DNA from: an uncultured Clostridia bacterium
GTDB lineage: Bacteria > Bacillota > Clostridia > Christensenellales > UBA1242
Length of the DNA stretch: 6,166 nt
Reading direction: 5' to 3'
NCBI GenBank assembly: GCA_947623795.1
Contig: CANQHS010000049.1
Coordinates: forward strand, 1 to 6,166
Shown in pieces: positions 1 to 5,360 of this stretch. A program made the translations under genes and the position numbers. Within the stretch, counting starts at the first letter, position 1, and every line of letters starts with the position of its first letter. A model generated the notes under the pieces. The model was not told where the DNA came from. It saw only the letters and a program-made list of their open reading frames with translations, and ran no database searches.

Positions 1-1093
1 TGTCGCATTTGGAAAAACCTTCTTTGCTGGCAATGAGGAGCTAAAAACTGGGACACTTAAAACAACCGATTTTTCGCTTGCAACCGCAACTGAGGCGGAT
101 GTTAGGAAAGACGCAACATTCTACGCGGGGGATAGCGAACTTAAAACGGGCAGCCTCGTTGAGCTGGATACATCGATTGCAACAGCGACAGAAAACGATG
201 TTGCATCTGGAAAGACCTTCTTTGCCGGCGATAACGAGCTAAAAACGGGCAAGATGGAGCCGGGCTCTGGGTCGGGCGAATCATATTTCGATTTGTTTTT
301 GTTCAATGATAAAACGACCGACATAAAAAGCTATGAAGTGCATATCCCGGATGATATCACCAGGGTTATGGAATACAAATTTTATAAATGTCCACATAGT
401 TTAAAGGTGTGGTTGCCGGAAAGCACAACCGATATTCTTGATAACTGCTTCTATTTGTCGAAAGACACCTCAATTATGAATTTGGGCGAAATGCAACACT
501 TGCTTACTGTTCAAAAATATTGCCTGACGGGTTGCAAAAATATAGATCTTGGTGCATTGCCAGAAACTTTAACCACAATTGCGGACCATGCCTTTTATGA
601 TTGCGCCGGAAGAGGGCCAACAAAAAATATCGTGGTGAAAAACGATATATCATATGCCCAGTATACTTTTGGCAGTATGTCTACAGTTGAACTTGAAAAT
701 TTCATATTGGACAGCAATTGGAGCAAGGAAACTTTTCCAACATATTTCGTGTCGCAATTGAGATTTGATTGCGATTTGATTTTGCCAGAATGTGTAACCT
801 CGATTCCGTTGGCGTTCAACATGAATGGCGGATTTAATAATATAACTTTTGGCAGCAATTTCCAAAAGCTGGACGGCATGGCGTTTTATGGGGCGGCAAC
901 CTCGTTCACAAATTTGCAGACAATGACATTTTTGAATGAAACTCCGCCAACTTTTGGCGCAAGTTCTATGCCAACACATAGGGCAAAACTTGGCCTTAAT
1001 ATTTATGTGCCGGACAACAGCGTGAGCGCATATCAAACGGCGCTAAAGAAACTCGGCGCGTTCACAGTGCTTCCGCTAAGTCAAAAGCCATAG
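1..1093 (+). CDS. Repeat protein with 33-residue repeats and BspA-type LRR region, 5' partial
   Basis: The frame is open from position 2 with no start codon in view, so the N-terminus lies to the left; the stop is TAG at 1091-1093. The ATG at 254 lies inside the repeat array and has no ribosome binding site, so it is not the real start. The visible protein begins with three copies of a 33-residue repeat (core GKTFFAG..ELKTG), then a Gly/Ser linker (EPGSGSGE, about 254-277). About 270 residues follow with LRR_5/BspA-like features: LPETLTTIADHAFYDC, LILPECVTSIPLAF, FQKLDGMAFYG. The ending NIYVPDNSVSAYQTA is typical of BspA-type proteins. Repeats of the form 'GKTAYVNG..VTGT' are familiar in phage tail and surface proteins, so this may be a tail-fibre-like or surface/adhesion protein; the sequence does not decide which. 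The family is fairly sure, the role is not. The 3' end overlaps the convergent vanW-like gene by 32 bp. Confidence 0.8.
   Translation, partial: VAFGKTFFAGNEELKTGTLKTTDFSLATATEADVRKDATFYAGDSELKTGSLVELDTSIATATENDVASGKTFFAGDNELKTGKMEPGSGSGESYFDLFLFNDKTTDIKSYEVHIPDDITRVMEYKFYKCPHSLKVWLPESTTDILDNCFYLSKDTSIMNLGEMQHLLTVQKYCLTGCKNIDLGALPETLTTIADHAFYDCAGRGPTKNIVVKNDISYAQYTFGSMSTVELENFILDSNWSKETFPTYFVSQLRFDCDLILPECVTSIPLAFNMNGGFNNITFGSNFQKLDGMAFYGAATSFTNLQTMTFLNETPPTFGASSMPTHRAKLGLNIYVPDNSVSAYQTALKKLGAFTVLPLSQKP
2..256 (+). repeat. Three 33-residue (99-bp) coding repeats
   Basis: The repeat core starts at 11 (GKTFFAG), 110 (ATFYAG in the aligned place) and 209 (GKTFFAG), exactly 99 bp apart. A full unit is 80-178 (ATATEADVRK to DTSI); 2-79 and 179-256 are partial units. 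Shared positions are ATATE.DV, the aromatic pair before AG, and ELKTG. Units 1 and 3 are closer to each other in the core (GKTFFAG) than to unit 2. The array continues off the left edge. Confidence 0.88.
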
Positions 1094-2414
1094 ACGCAAA
1101 GAAATTTTCTTTGCGTTTTTTTGCGCCATAAATTTTTATTGCGGGGGTCGGCTTAAATTTGTCGAAACGGAGTAGCTCTTTTTTAATTAATAAGTTCTCC
1201 TTATACACTTCGCGATAGGATTTAACTTCCATTCCCTTAGTGCCCGGCTTTAGATAGAAAAATTCGTCCTCAAATTCCACTTTGTCGAGATATTCGCCCG
1301 CTTTGTCCACTTTAACTTGTTCGCTGGGCTCAGTTGTGCTAACAATTTCATTCGTGAGTTTATATGTATAGGTCGGCTTTTCGCCAAAAATGCGGATGCG
1401 CGCTTTGTCGTTAAGATAGTTTGTTATAATCGTGATTTTTTCGCTCGTGTTGTTTTTAAATTTTAGGTCGCTACTTCCAAAATTGACCATTGCGTCAAAG
1501 CCATATTTCACATATCCAATTTGCTTGCTATGCTTGTTCGCTTCAACAATGTCGAGGCCTGCCAAAAGCGCGCTGTTGTATAAAGTTGTGCTAACTTGGC
1601 AAACTCCGCCGCCGAGCCCATCCACAAACTCGTTATTCACAATTATTTTTGCTTCGCGATAGCCATTTTCTTTTGTCCGCTTGCCAACAGTTTTGTTGAA
1701 CGAAAAAACATCGCCCGGCTGTATTTCAATTTTGTTTAAACTTGTTAGCGCATTTTTGATGTTATGCTTTCGGTCGGCAGAACTCGCGCTAAAATTTGTC
1801 GAAAAATCCGCACGCAAATTTGAATATTTTTGATAGTCACTTGCTTTAATTTGCGGATTTAATTTGTCGAGCGGGAGATTGAATTTTAATGGCTTCCCCG
1901 CTAGCATATTTTCGATTATGCTATCATAAAGTTTATTCCTATTTAATTTCTGCCCAACAATTTCTGGGGTGATGAAAAACACTTTTTCGCTGTTCGTGTC
2001 AATTTTTAGCCTCGCATCTTTTGGTGCGATATAAACATTTTTTTCTATTTTTTCAACAAGGTCGTCCAAATTAGGGAAGAGGTAGTTTACAATAATAAAA
2101 TTGTCGAATCCGAGCGACAATAATTCTCTAAGCAAAATTTTTCGCTCGCTCATTTCAAAGCGATTGTATTTGTTAATCTCATAATTTAGGTCAAATTGGC
2201 TAGATTTTTTGATATTTTTTTGCAAATCATATTGAAAAACGCGATTTTTATAGAAAAATTCAATTCTATTTTGATTTTCTATATTTTGAGTTTTTAAATT
2301 TTCTGAGGCGGCAAATGCTTCAATTTTTGGATCGCAATAAGACACGCTTGCATAAACCCCTGCAAGCATAATAAAAATTACACATAGTAGCAGTATTTTT
2401 GCCGTTTTTTTCAT
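1062..2414 (-). CDS. Exported VanW family protein with G5-like C-terminal domain
   Basis: 450 residues. Residues 1-22 (MKKTAKILLLCVIFIMLAGV...) form a signal peptide or membrane anchor, so the protein is exported. About 130-200 resembles the PG_binding_4 domain often found before VanW. The VanW domain covers about 203-342, with GDVFSFNKTVG (234-244), GYREAKIIVN, and the hallmark GGGVCQVSTTLYN (268-280, Cys272), then NFGSSDLKFKN. Residues 345-430 look like a G5 domain, with KPGTKGMEVKSYREVYKENLL and the closing KPTPAIKIYG. The length and order match Gram-positive VanW proteins. VanW was named from vancomycin-resistance clusters but its activity is not established; with no vanHAX genes nearby, a general cell-wall role is more likely than resistance. 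A -10-like box CATAAT lies 6 nt before the ATG and there is no Shine-Dalgarno. The last 11 codons overlap the convergent gene. Confidence 0.92.
   Translation of the reverse strand: MKKTAKILLLCVIFIMLAGVYASVSYCDPKIEAFAASENLKTQNIENQNRIEFFYKNRVFQYDLQKNIKKSSQFDLNYEINKYNRFEMSERKILLRELLSLGFDNFIIVNYLFPNLDDLVEKIEKNVYIAPKDARLKIDTNSEKVFFITPEIVGQKLNRNKLYDSIIENMLAGKPLKFNLPLDKLNPQIKASDYQKYSNLRADFSTNFSASSADRKHNIKNALTSLNKIEIQPGDVFSFNKTVGKRTKENGYREAKIIVNNEFVDGLGGGVCQVSTTLYNSALLAGLDIVEANKHSKQIGYVKYGFDAMVNFGSSDLKFKNNTSEKITIITNYLNDKARIRIFGEKPTYTYKLTNEIVSTTEPSEQVKVDKAGEYLDKVEFEDEFFYLKPGTKGMEVKSYREVYKENLLIKKELLRFDKFKPTPAIKIYGAKKRKENFFASMAFDLAEAL
1094..1122 (+). terminator. Intrinsic terminator of the repeat/LRR gene
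   Basis: The stem ACGCAAAG (1094-1101) pairs with CTTTGCGT (1109-1116), and inner A-T pairs can extend it into the loop AAATTTT. A run of seven T follows at 1116-1122. It begins directly after the TAG stop at 1093. The whole hairpin also lies inside the C-terminal codons of the opposing vanW-like gene. On the minus strand no T tract follows, so it should act only on the plus strand. Confidence 0.85.
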
Positions 2415-2420
2415 ACTGAT

Positions 2421-2448
2421 ATTATGTGTTATTTTGTCGAATTTTAAA
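2421..2448 (-). promoter_or_regulatory. Putative promoter of vanW-like gene, leaderless type
   Basis: Read on the minus strand, CATAAT (2421-2426; 5 of 6 to TATAAT) ends 6 nt before the ATG. A weak -35, TTTAAA (2443-2448; 4 of 6), lies 16 nt upstream. Transcription would start at about the A of the ATG. There is no Shine-Dalgarno in the preceding 20 nt. The region is AT-rich, so chance matches are likely, and cotranscription with the upstream gene is possible. Confidence 0.35.
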
Positions 2449-2470
2449 CTAATTTAACGCGTATTCCCCT

Positions 2471-2538
2471 AAATAGAAAGCTTTATGTCATTTAAATAGA
2501 ACACTTTATGTCATTTAAATAGAAAGCTTTATGTCATT
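2471..2538. repeat. 23-bp tandem repeat, three copies
   Basis: Copies lie at 2471-2493, 2494-2516 and 2517-2538. Each starts AAATAGAA and ends CTTTATGTCATT. Copies 1 and 3 are identical over 22 bp and carry the palindrome AAAGCTTT (their GC becomes CA in copy 2: AACACTTT). The junctions form ATTTAAAT palindromes. The last copy lacks its final T and runs straight into the dispersed-type repeat beside it, sharing TGTCATT. There are no spacers, so this is not a CRISPR array. It lies between the two minus-strand genes. Confidence 0.9.
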
Positions 2539-2558
2539 CTGAACGAAGTGAAGAATCT
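2532..2558. repeat. Short dispersed-type repeat (TGTCATTCTGA..AAGAATCT)
   Basis: A 27-bp element from TGTCATTCTGAACG to AAGTGAAGAATCT. Its ends ATTCT and AGAAT are inverted, and its centre ACGAAGT can fold as a tiny hairpin with a GAA loop. From memory, very similar sequences with GCGAAGC at the centre occur as dispersed intergenic repeats in many unrelated bacterial genomes. It sits 6 bp past the stop codon of the lipid-kinase-like gene. Only one copy is in this window, so its dispersed nature is recalled, not shown. Confidence 0.6.
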
Positions 2559-2563
2559 AAAGT

Positions 2564-3442
2564 TTAATTATTTTGCGATCTAAAAATTTTTAGGCCATTT
2601 TCCACAACGGAAATTATCATCTCATCAAACAAAACTAGCTTTCCGTCCACAAGCGCTTTAATCTTGTTGTTTGGACTATAAATTTTTATGTTATTAAGCC
2701 AATATTGCTTCGTTTTTTCGTTGTAGATATGCTCGCCATTTTCTTGCTTTTCAACATAAACTTTTTTTTCTTTTTTGTCCACGAGAGTTACAAAATTAAA
2801 GTTAAAAAGTCCGTCTTTCAAGTTTGCTAGCGGGCTAATGTTTTTCCCATTTCTCTTTCCGCCATTTGCGATTGTGAGTTCAAAAACGACCTCATTTTTA
2901 GGCTGCTTTCCGCGCGAATAGAAGGTGAGTTCAACGCCTTCAAAATGGGCGGCATTTTTTTTGTTTGCAATCGTGCGGGTGAGCGAATTTTTTAGTTTGT
3001 AGCTATCAAAAAGTTCTTTTGCTTCCGCGCTCGCGCCAATTGAAATGTTGCTAATAACTTTTTGGTCATTCAGTGTCAAATAGTCCACATTGTCCACTTC
3101 TTTTTTAATTATATCTTTTATCGCTTGGACGGGGTTAAAACTCAAATTTAAGCTGAGCGCAAAATCGTCCTGCCCGCCAATTGGAACAATGCCAAATTTA
3201 ATTTTTGTTATATCCTTTGTTGCGTTAACAAATGTAGAAATAATAGGGTCGTCGCCAATAAGGACAAATTCACTTTCGTTGTCCGCCACAAGCGCTTTCA
3301 CATTTGCAGTTATATCTTCAATTTTTTCATGAAAAAACACCGCATATTCTATCTTTTCAGTTTTTAAAAAAGACACAATGCGTTTTGCTATCTTTTCCGC
3401 ATTCTCGTTGTGCGTTTTTGGGGCGACAATCAAGTTTAGCAT
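2564..3442 (-). CDS. Diacylglycerol/lipid kinase family protein, degenerate motifs
   Basis: 292 residues, the usual length for the YegS/DgkB lipid-kinase family (DAGK catalytic fold), whose active members phosphorylate diacylglycerol or related lipids at the inner membrane face. Landmarks fall in the family's order. The first strand is MLNLIVAPKTH (family: NPxSG at this place). VLIGDDPI covers 61-67 (family: GGDGT). GIVPIGGQDDFALSLNL covers 84-100 (family: GTxNDFA). SIGASAEA covers 134-141 (family: GfDAev). IANGG is at 191-195, LKDGLFNF at 208-215 (family: DDGLLdv), and VDGK at 265-268 (family: VDGE). Each nucleotide-loop motif is changed, so catalysis is doubtful although the fold is recognisable. 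The frame is intact with no stop or shift. The ATG fits the start of strand 1; it has a -10-like TATACT 6 nt upstream and no Shine-Dalgarno. The vanW-like gene follows 149 bp downstream. Confidence 0.8.
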   Translation of the reverse strand: MLNLIVAPKTHNENAEKIAKRIVSFLKTEKIEYAVFFHEKIEDITANVKALVADNESEFVLIGDDPIISTFVNATKDITKIKFGIVPIGGQDDFALSLNLSFNPVQAIKDIIKKEVDNVDYLTLNDQKVISNISIGASAEAKELFDSYKLKNSLTRTIANKKNAAHFEGVELTFYSRGKQPKNEVVFELTIANGGKRNGKNISPLANLKDGLFNFNFVTLVDKKEKKVYVEKQENGEHIYNEKTKQYWLNNIKIYSPNNKIKALVDGKLVLFDEMIISVVENGLKIFRSQNN

Positions 3443-3448
3443 ATTATT

Positions 3449-3477
3449 AGTATAACCAAAATTTAAAAAAACGCAAA
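3449..3477 (-). promoter_or_regulatory. Putative promoter of lipid-kinase-like gene, leaderless type
   Basis: On the minus strand, TATACT (3449-3454; 5 of 6 to TATAAT) ends 6 nt before the ATG. The -35 position (TTTGCG, 3472-3477, 17-nt spacing) matches poorly. There is no Shine-Dalgarno upstream of the ATG. The box-to-ATG distance is the same as for the vanW-like gene. Confidence 0.4.
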
Positions 3478-3485
3478 TCGTTTTT
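3467..3485. repeat. Inverted repeat in the divergent promoter region
   Basis: AAAAACG (3467-3473) and CGTTTTT (3479-3485) are perfect inverted arms of 7 bp around CAAAT. It lies between the two divergent genes and covers the -35 position of the minus-strand gene. It could be an operator, a weak terminator-like hairpin, or chance in A/T runs. Confidence 0.4.
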
Positions 3486-3520
3486 ATAAAAAAGTTGGAT
3501 AAATTTGCTTGGCTAATTTA

Positions 3521-3549
3521 TTGACATTTTTATGTTTTTTTTGTAAAAT
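3521..3549 (+). promoter_or_regulatory. SigA-type promoter of rmuC
   Basis: TTGACA (3521-3526) is a perfect -35. A 17-nt spacer leads to TAAAAT (3544-3549; 5 of 6). Transcription should start near 3556, giving a leader of about 36 nt before the rmuC ATG. Confidence 0.85.
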
Positions 3550-3580
3550 ATTAAAAAATTTTATAAAATAACGCAAATTA

Positions 3581-3586
3581 AAAGGA
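3581..3586 (+). promoter_or_regulatory. Ribosome binding site of rmuC
   Basis: AAAGGA with a 5-nt spacer (TTTTT) to the ATG at 3592. It fixes this start and contrasts with the two minus-strand genes, which have none. Confidence 0.8.
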
Positions 3587-3591
3587 TTTTT

Positions 3592-4905
3592 ATGCAAATT
3601 TGGATTCCAAGCATAATATTTGGCGTTGTGTGGATTATCACCACAATCGTTTTTGTTGTGCTCTATAAGAAAAAACAACCAACACTTCAAGACGATAAAT
3701 CCATAAAAACTGTGGTGGATAACCAGCGCGAGCAGAACCAACTTTTGAACAATATGCTCATGCAGGCAGTAAAGAACAGCGAAATTGCCACGCAAAACAC
3801 AATCAACAACCTCTCAGTTTTGCAAAAGCAAGAGTTTGAAGCCATTTCAAAGCGAGTTAACGACCTAACTTTCCGCAATGAGGATAGGATTGAAAAATTG
3901 ACCATGCAAGTCAATCAAACGCTCACCACAATGCGGGAAGAAAACGAAAAAAGCCTTGAAAAAATGCGCGAGACGGTGGACGAAAAACTGAATAATTCGC
4001 TAACCGAGCGATTGAACGAGAGTTTTAGCAAAATCCAGCAAAGTTTGGAAAGCGTAAATTTAGGCCTTGGCGAAATGCGCTCGCTCGCAACGGGCGTGGG
4101 CGACCTAAAAAAGGTGCTAAGCAATGTGAAAATCCGCGGCGGCTGGGGCGAAGTTATGCTCTCAACACTGCTCGAACAAATCCTTGCGCCAAATCAATAT
4201 AAATCGCAAGTTCAAGTCAAGCAAAACAGCAAAGAGCGAGTGGATTTTGTTGTTTGTATGCCGGGCAAGGACGGGAACGAAGTTTATCTCCCAATCGATA
4301 GCAAATTCCCGCTTGAGGACTATAATAGGCTTGTTGAGGCGAGCGACACGCTCAATAAAGAACTCATCGAAAAATGCCAAAAACAACTCTTTAAACGCAT
4401 TAGGGAAGAGGCAAAATCCATTAAGGAAAAATATATCTCAGTGCCCGAAACAACCGATTTTGCAATCATGTTTTTGCCAATCGAAGGGCTATATGCCGAA
4501 GTTGTTAGGAATGTCGAACTCTTTGACGAACTCAACAATCAATATAAGGTTGTCGTTTGCGGGCCAACAACTTTGACCGCCCTATTAAATAGCTTACAAT
4601 TGGGCTTTAAAACGCTATATATTCAAAAACGCAGCAGCGAAATTTGGAATTTTTTGTCCACATTAAAGCAAGAATTTTCAAAATATTTGGCTCTCCTTGA
4701 AAAATCGCAAGGCAAACTTGGCGAAGCCACAACCAACCTTGAACAAGCGACAAAATCCAGCCAAAAAATTGCCAAAAAATTGGACAATGTGGGCGACCTC
4801 ATCGGCCTTGACGATGAAATTCAAATCGACAACAAAAACCCCGCCAACCCCAAAGATGGCGACCCAGATAACTCTTCCGCCGGCAATTCCGATTGCGACA
4901 AATAA
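3592..4905 (+). CDS. rmuC: DNA recombination protein RmuC
   Basis: 437 residues. Residues 4-26 form one membrane segment followed by KKK, so the body should face the cytoplasm. About 35-155 is polar and heptad-rich, a long coiled coil. The RmuC domain (about 155-395) shows LGEMRSLATGVGDLKKVL, IRGGWGEVML (181-190), RVDFVV (216-221), LPIDSKFPLEDY (233-244), FLPIEGLYAEV (294-304) and VVCGPTTLTALLNSLQLGF (321-339). D218 and D236-x-K238 fit a PD-(D/E)xK nuclease-like core, with E187 as a further candidate. In E. coli RmuC limits recombination at inverted repeats, and a nuclease activity is predicted for the family. The tail from about 405 is acidic and Asn/Pro/Ser-rich (DNKNPANPKDGDPDNSS) and is probably disordered. 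The gene has its own strong promoter and ribosome binding site. No clear terminator follows before the pheS promoter, so some read-through into the T-box leader is possible. Confidence 0.95.
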   Translation: MQIWIPSIIFGVVWIITTIVFVVLYKKKQPTLQDDKSIKTVVDNQREQNQLLNNMLMQAVKNSEIATQNTINNLSVLQKQEFEAISKRVNDLTFRNEDRIEKLTMQVNQTLTTMREENEKSLEKMRETVDEKLNNSLTERLNESFSKIQQSLESVNLGLGEMRSLATGVGDLKKVLSNVKIRGGWGEVMLSTLLEQILAPNQYKSQVQVKQNSKERVDFVVCMPGKDGNEVYLPIDSKFPLEDYNRLVEASDTLNKELIEKCQKQLFKRIREEAKSIKEKYISVPETTDFAIMFLPIEGLYAEVVRNVELFDELNNQYKVVVCGPTTLTALLNSLQLGFKTLYIQKRSSEIWNFLSTLKQEFSKYLALLEKSQGKLGEATTNLEQATKSSQKIAKKLDNVGDLIGLDDEIQIDNKNPANPKDGDPDNSSAGNSDCDK

Positions 4906-4922
4906 AAATTTTCAAAAACTTG

Positions 4923-4951
4923 TTGACTTTATATCTTTTTTGGGGTATTAT
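4923..4951 (+). promoter_or_regulatory. SigA-type promoter of the T-box/pheS unit
   Basis: TTGACT (4923-4928; 5 of 6), a 17-nt spacer and TATTAT (4946-4951; 5 of 6). The predicted start near 4958 is about 13 nt before the first T-box elements and gives a leader of roughly 414 nt. It begins 17 bp after the rmuC stop. Confidence 0.82.
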
Positions 4952-5074
4952 TATATTAGTTTAATAAAAACTGTGAAGATGTGTGCAGTAGTTTGTTCGT
5001 TTCAGATAGAGAATAGCGTTCGTGGCTGGAAAACGCTTATGTTCAGCGGGCAAATGAATTTCAGCATCGGAGTT

Positions 5075-5092
5075 GCACAAGCGAACTTGTGC
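5075..5092 (+). other. Hairpin of the T-box leader, probable stem II region
   Basis: GCACAAG (5075-5081) pairs perfectly with CTTGTGC (5086-5092) around the loop CGAA. It lies just after stem I. Confidence 0.75.
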
Positions 5093-5171
5093 CAGACAAA
5101 ACTGTGAAAATGTAAATAAGGCTTCTTGCCAACCTTTCTAAATAATAAACCTATTTATTGGAAAAGGAGTA

Positions 5172-5205
5172 ATGAGGGAAAAACAACTTGTTGGTTGTCC
5201 CTCAT
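5172..5205 (+). other. Long hairpin of the T-box leader
   Basis: ATGAGGG (5172-5178) pairs with CCCTCAT (5199-5205), and ACAAC (5183-5187) pairs with GTTGT (5194-5198), with an AAAA bulge on the 5' side and the loop TTGTTG. GGTTG (5193-5197) can also pair with CAACC (5215-5219), so this region may switch or form the pseudoknot-like part of the leader. No T tract follows, so it is not a terminator. Confidence 0.65.
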
Positions 5206-5228
5206 AGTGGCGAGCAACCGAACAAAAG

Positions 5229-5263
5229 GCCTACAATAATTTTGCGAAGTAAAATTATTTGGC
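5229..5263 (+). other. Hairpin of the T-box leader, probable stem III
   Basis: AATAATTTT (5235-5243) pairs perfectly with AAAATTATT (5251-5259) around GCGAAGT. GCC (5229-5231) and GGC (5261-5263) extend the base. Its place just before the antiterminator is that of stem III in T-box leaders. Confidence 0.7.
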
Positions 5264-5286
5264 AATAGTGAGAGTTGCGAAGCGAA

Positions 5287-5322
5287 TTTTAGGTGGTAAA
5301 ACGAAAACAACTCGTCCTGAAA
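5287..5322 (+). promoter_or_regulatory. T-box antiterminator
   Basis: TTTTAGG (5287-5293) pairs with CCTGAAA (5316-5322), with one G-U pair. The seven-base bulge TGGTAAA (5294-5300) carries UGGU, complementary to an ACCA tRNA end. ACG (5301-5303) pairs with CGT (5313-5315) above it. The geometry is that of the family; the bulge differs from the usual UGGNACC. The 3' arm overlaps the terminator's 5' arm, so the two exclude each other. Confidence 0.87.
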
Positions 5323-5360
5323 AATGATTTATTCATTGTTGAAGGGCGAATTTTTTATTT
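5312..5360 (+). terminator. T-box terminator before pheS
   Basis: TCGTCCT (5312-5318) pairs with AGGGCGA (5343-5349) with one G-U pair. AATGA (5323-5327) pairs with TCATT (5333-5337) inside it. The tract TTTTTTATTT follows at 5351-5360. It should form when tRNA-Phe is charged, ending transcription directly before the pheS ribosome binding site. Confidence 0.87.

Larger units (their letters stand above)
4966..5360 (+). promoter_or_regulatory. T-box riboswitch, phenylalanine specific, leader of pheS
   Basis: A tRNA-sensing leader that pairs with uncharged tRNA. Stem I: GTGC (4983-4986) with GCAT (5064-5067) below the specifier loop. The loop has AGTA (4987-4990) opposite GAATTTCA (5056-5063), which fits the GAA-N-codon-A pattern and gives specifier UUC (5060-5062) = Phe. 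Above it GTTTGTTCG (4991-4999) pairs with CGGGCAAAT (5047-5055), counting G-U pairs. AGCGTT (5015-5020) pairs with AACGCT (5032-5037), closing an apical loop with GGCTGGAA. Further hairpins lie at 5075-5092, 5172-5205 and 5229-5263, then the antiterminator and the terminator. Codon, position and the pheS gene downstream agree. The pairings are hand-drawn and the helix numbering beyond stem I is uncertain. Confidence 0.92.

Noticed and set aside
650..1036. Antisense frame of 128 codons within the LRR gene
   Set aside because: It shows no recognisable protein features and no ribosome binding site, and is explained as a shadow of the plus-strand coding sequence.
254..1093. ATG at 254 as the start of the LRR gene
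   Set aside because: The frame is open through 2-253 and encodes repeats continuous with this ATG, which has no ribosome binding site; the true start is off the left edge.
1062..2414. Vancomycin resistance determinant
   Set aside because: VanW-family proteins are common outside resistance clusters; no D-Ala-D-Lac ligase, VanH, VanX or two-component genes are in the window.
2471..2538. CRISPR-like array
   Set aside because: The units are directly tandem with no spacers, there are only three copies, and no cas gene is present.
4906..4922. Intrinsic terminator after rmuC (AAAAATTTTCAAAAAC)
   Set aside because: It is only A/T runs with no GC-containing stem and no proper T tract before the next promoter.
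4697..5107. A 136-codon plus-strand frame running from the rmuC 3' end into the leader
   Set aside because: It is out of frame with rmuC, lysine/proline-rich low complexity, and crosses the pheS promoter and stem I of the T-box.
5172..5207. Mini-ORF ATG AGG GAA ... TAG (11 residues, MREKQLVGCPS) preceded by AAAAGGAG, as a leader peptide
   Set aside because: The spacing from GGAG to ATG is only 2 nt, the sequence is explained by the two arms of a T-box hairpin, and it has no run of Phe codons as an attenuator would.
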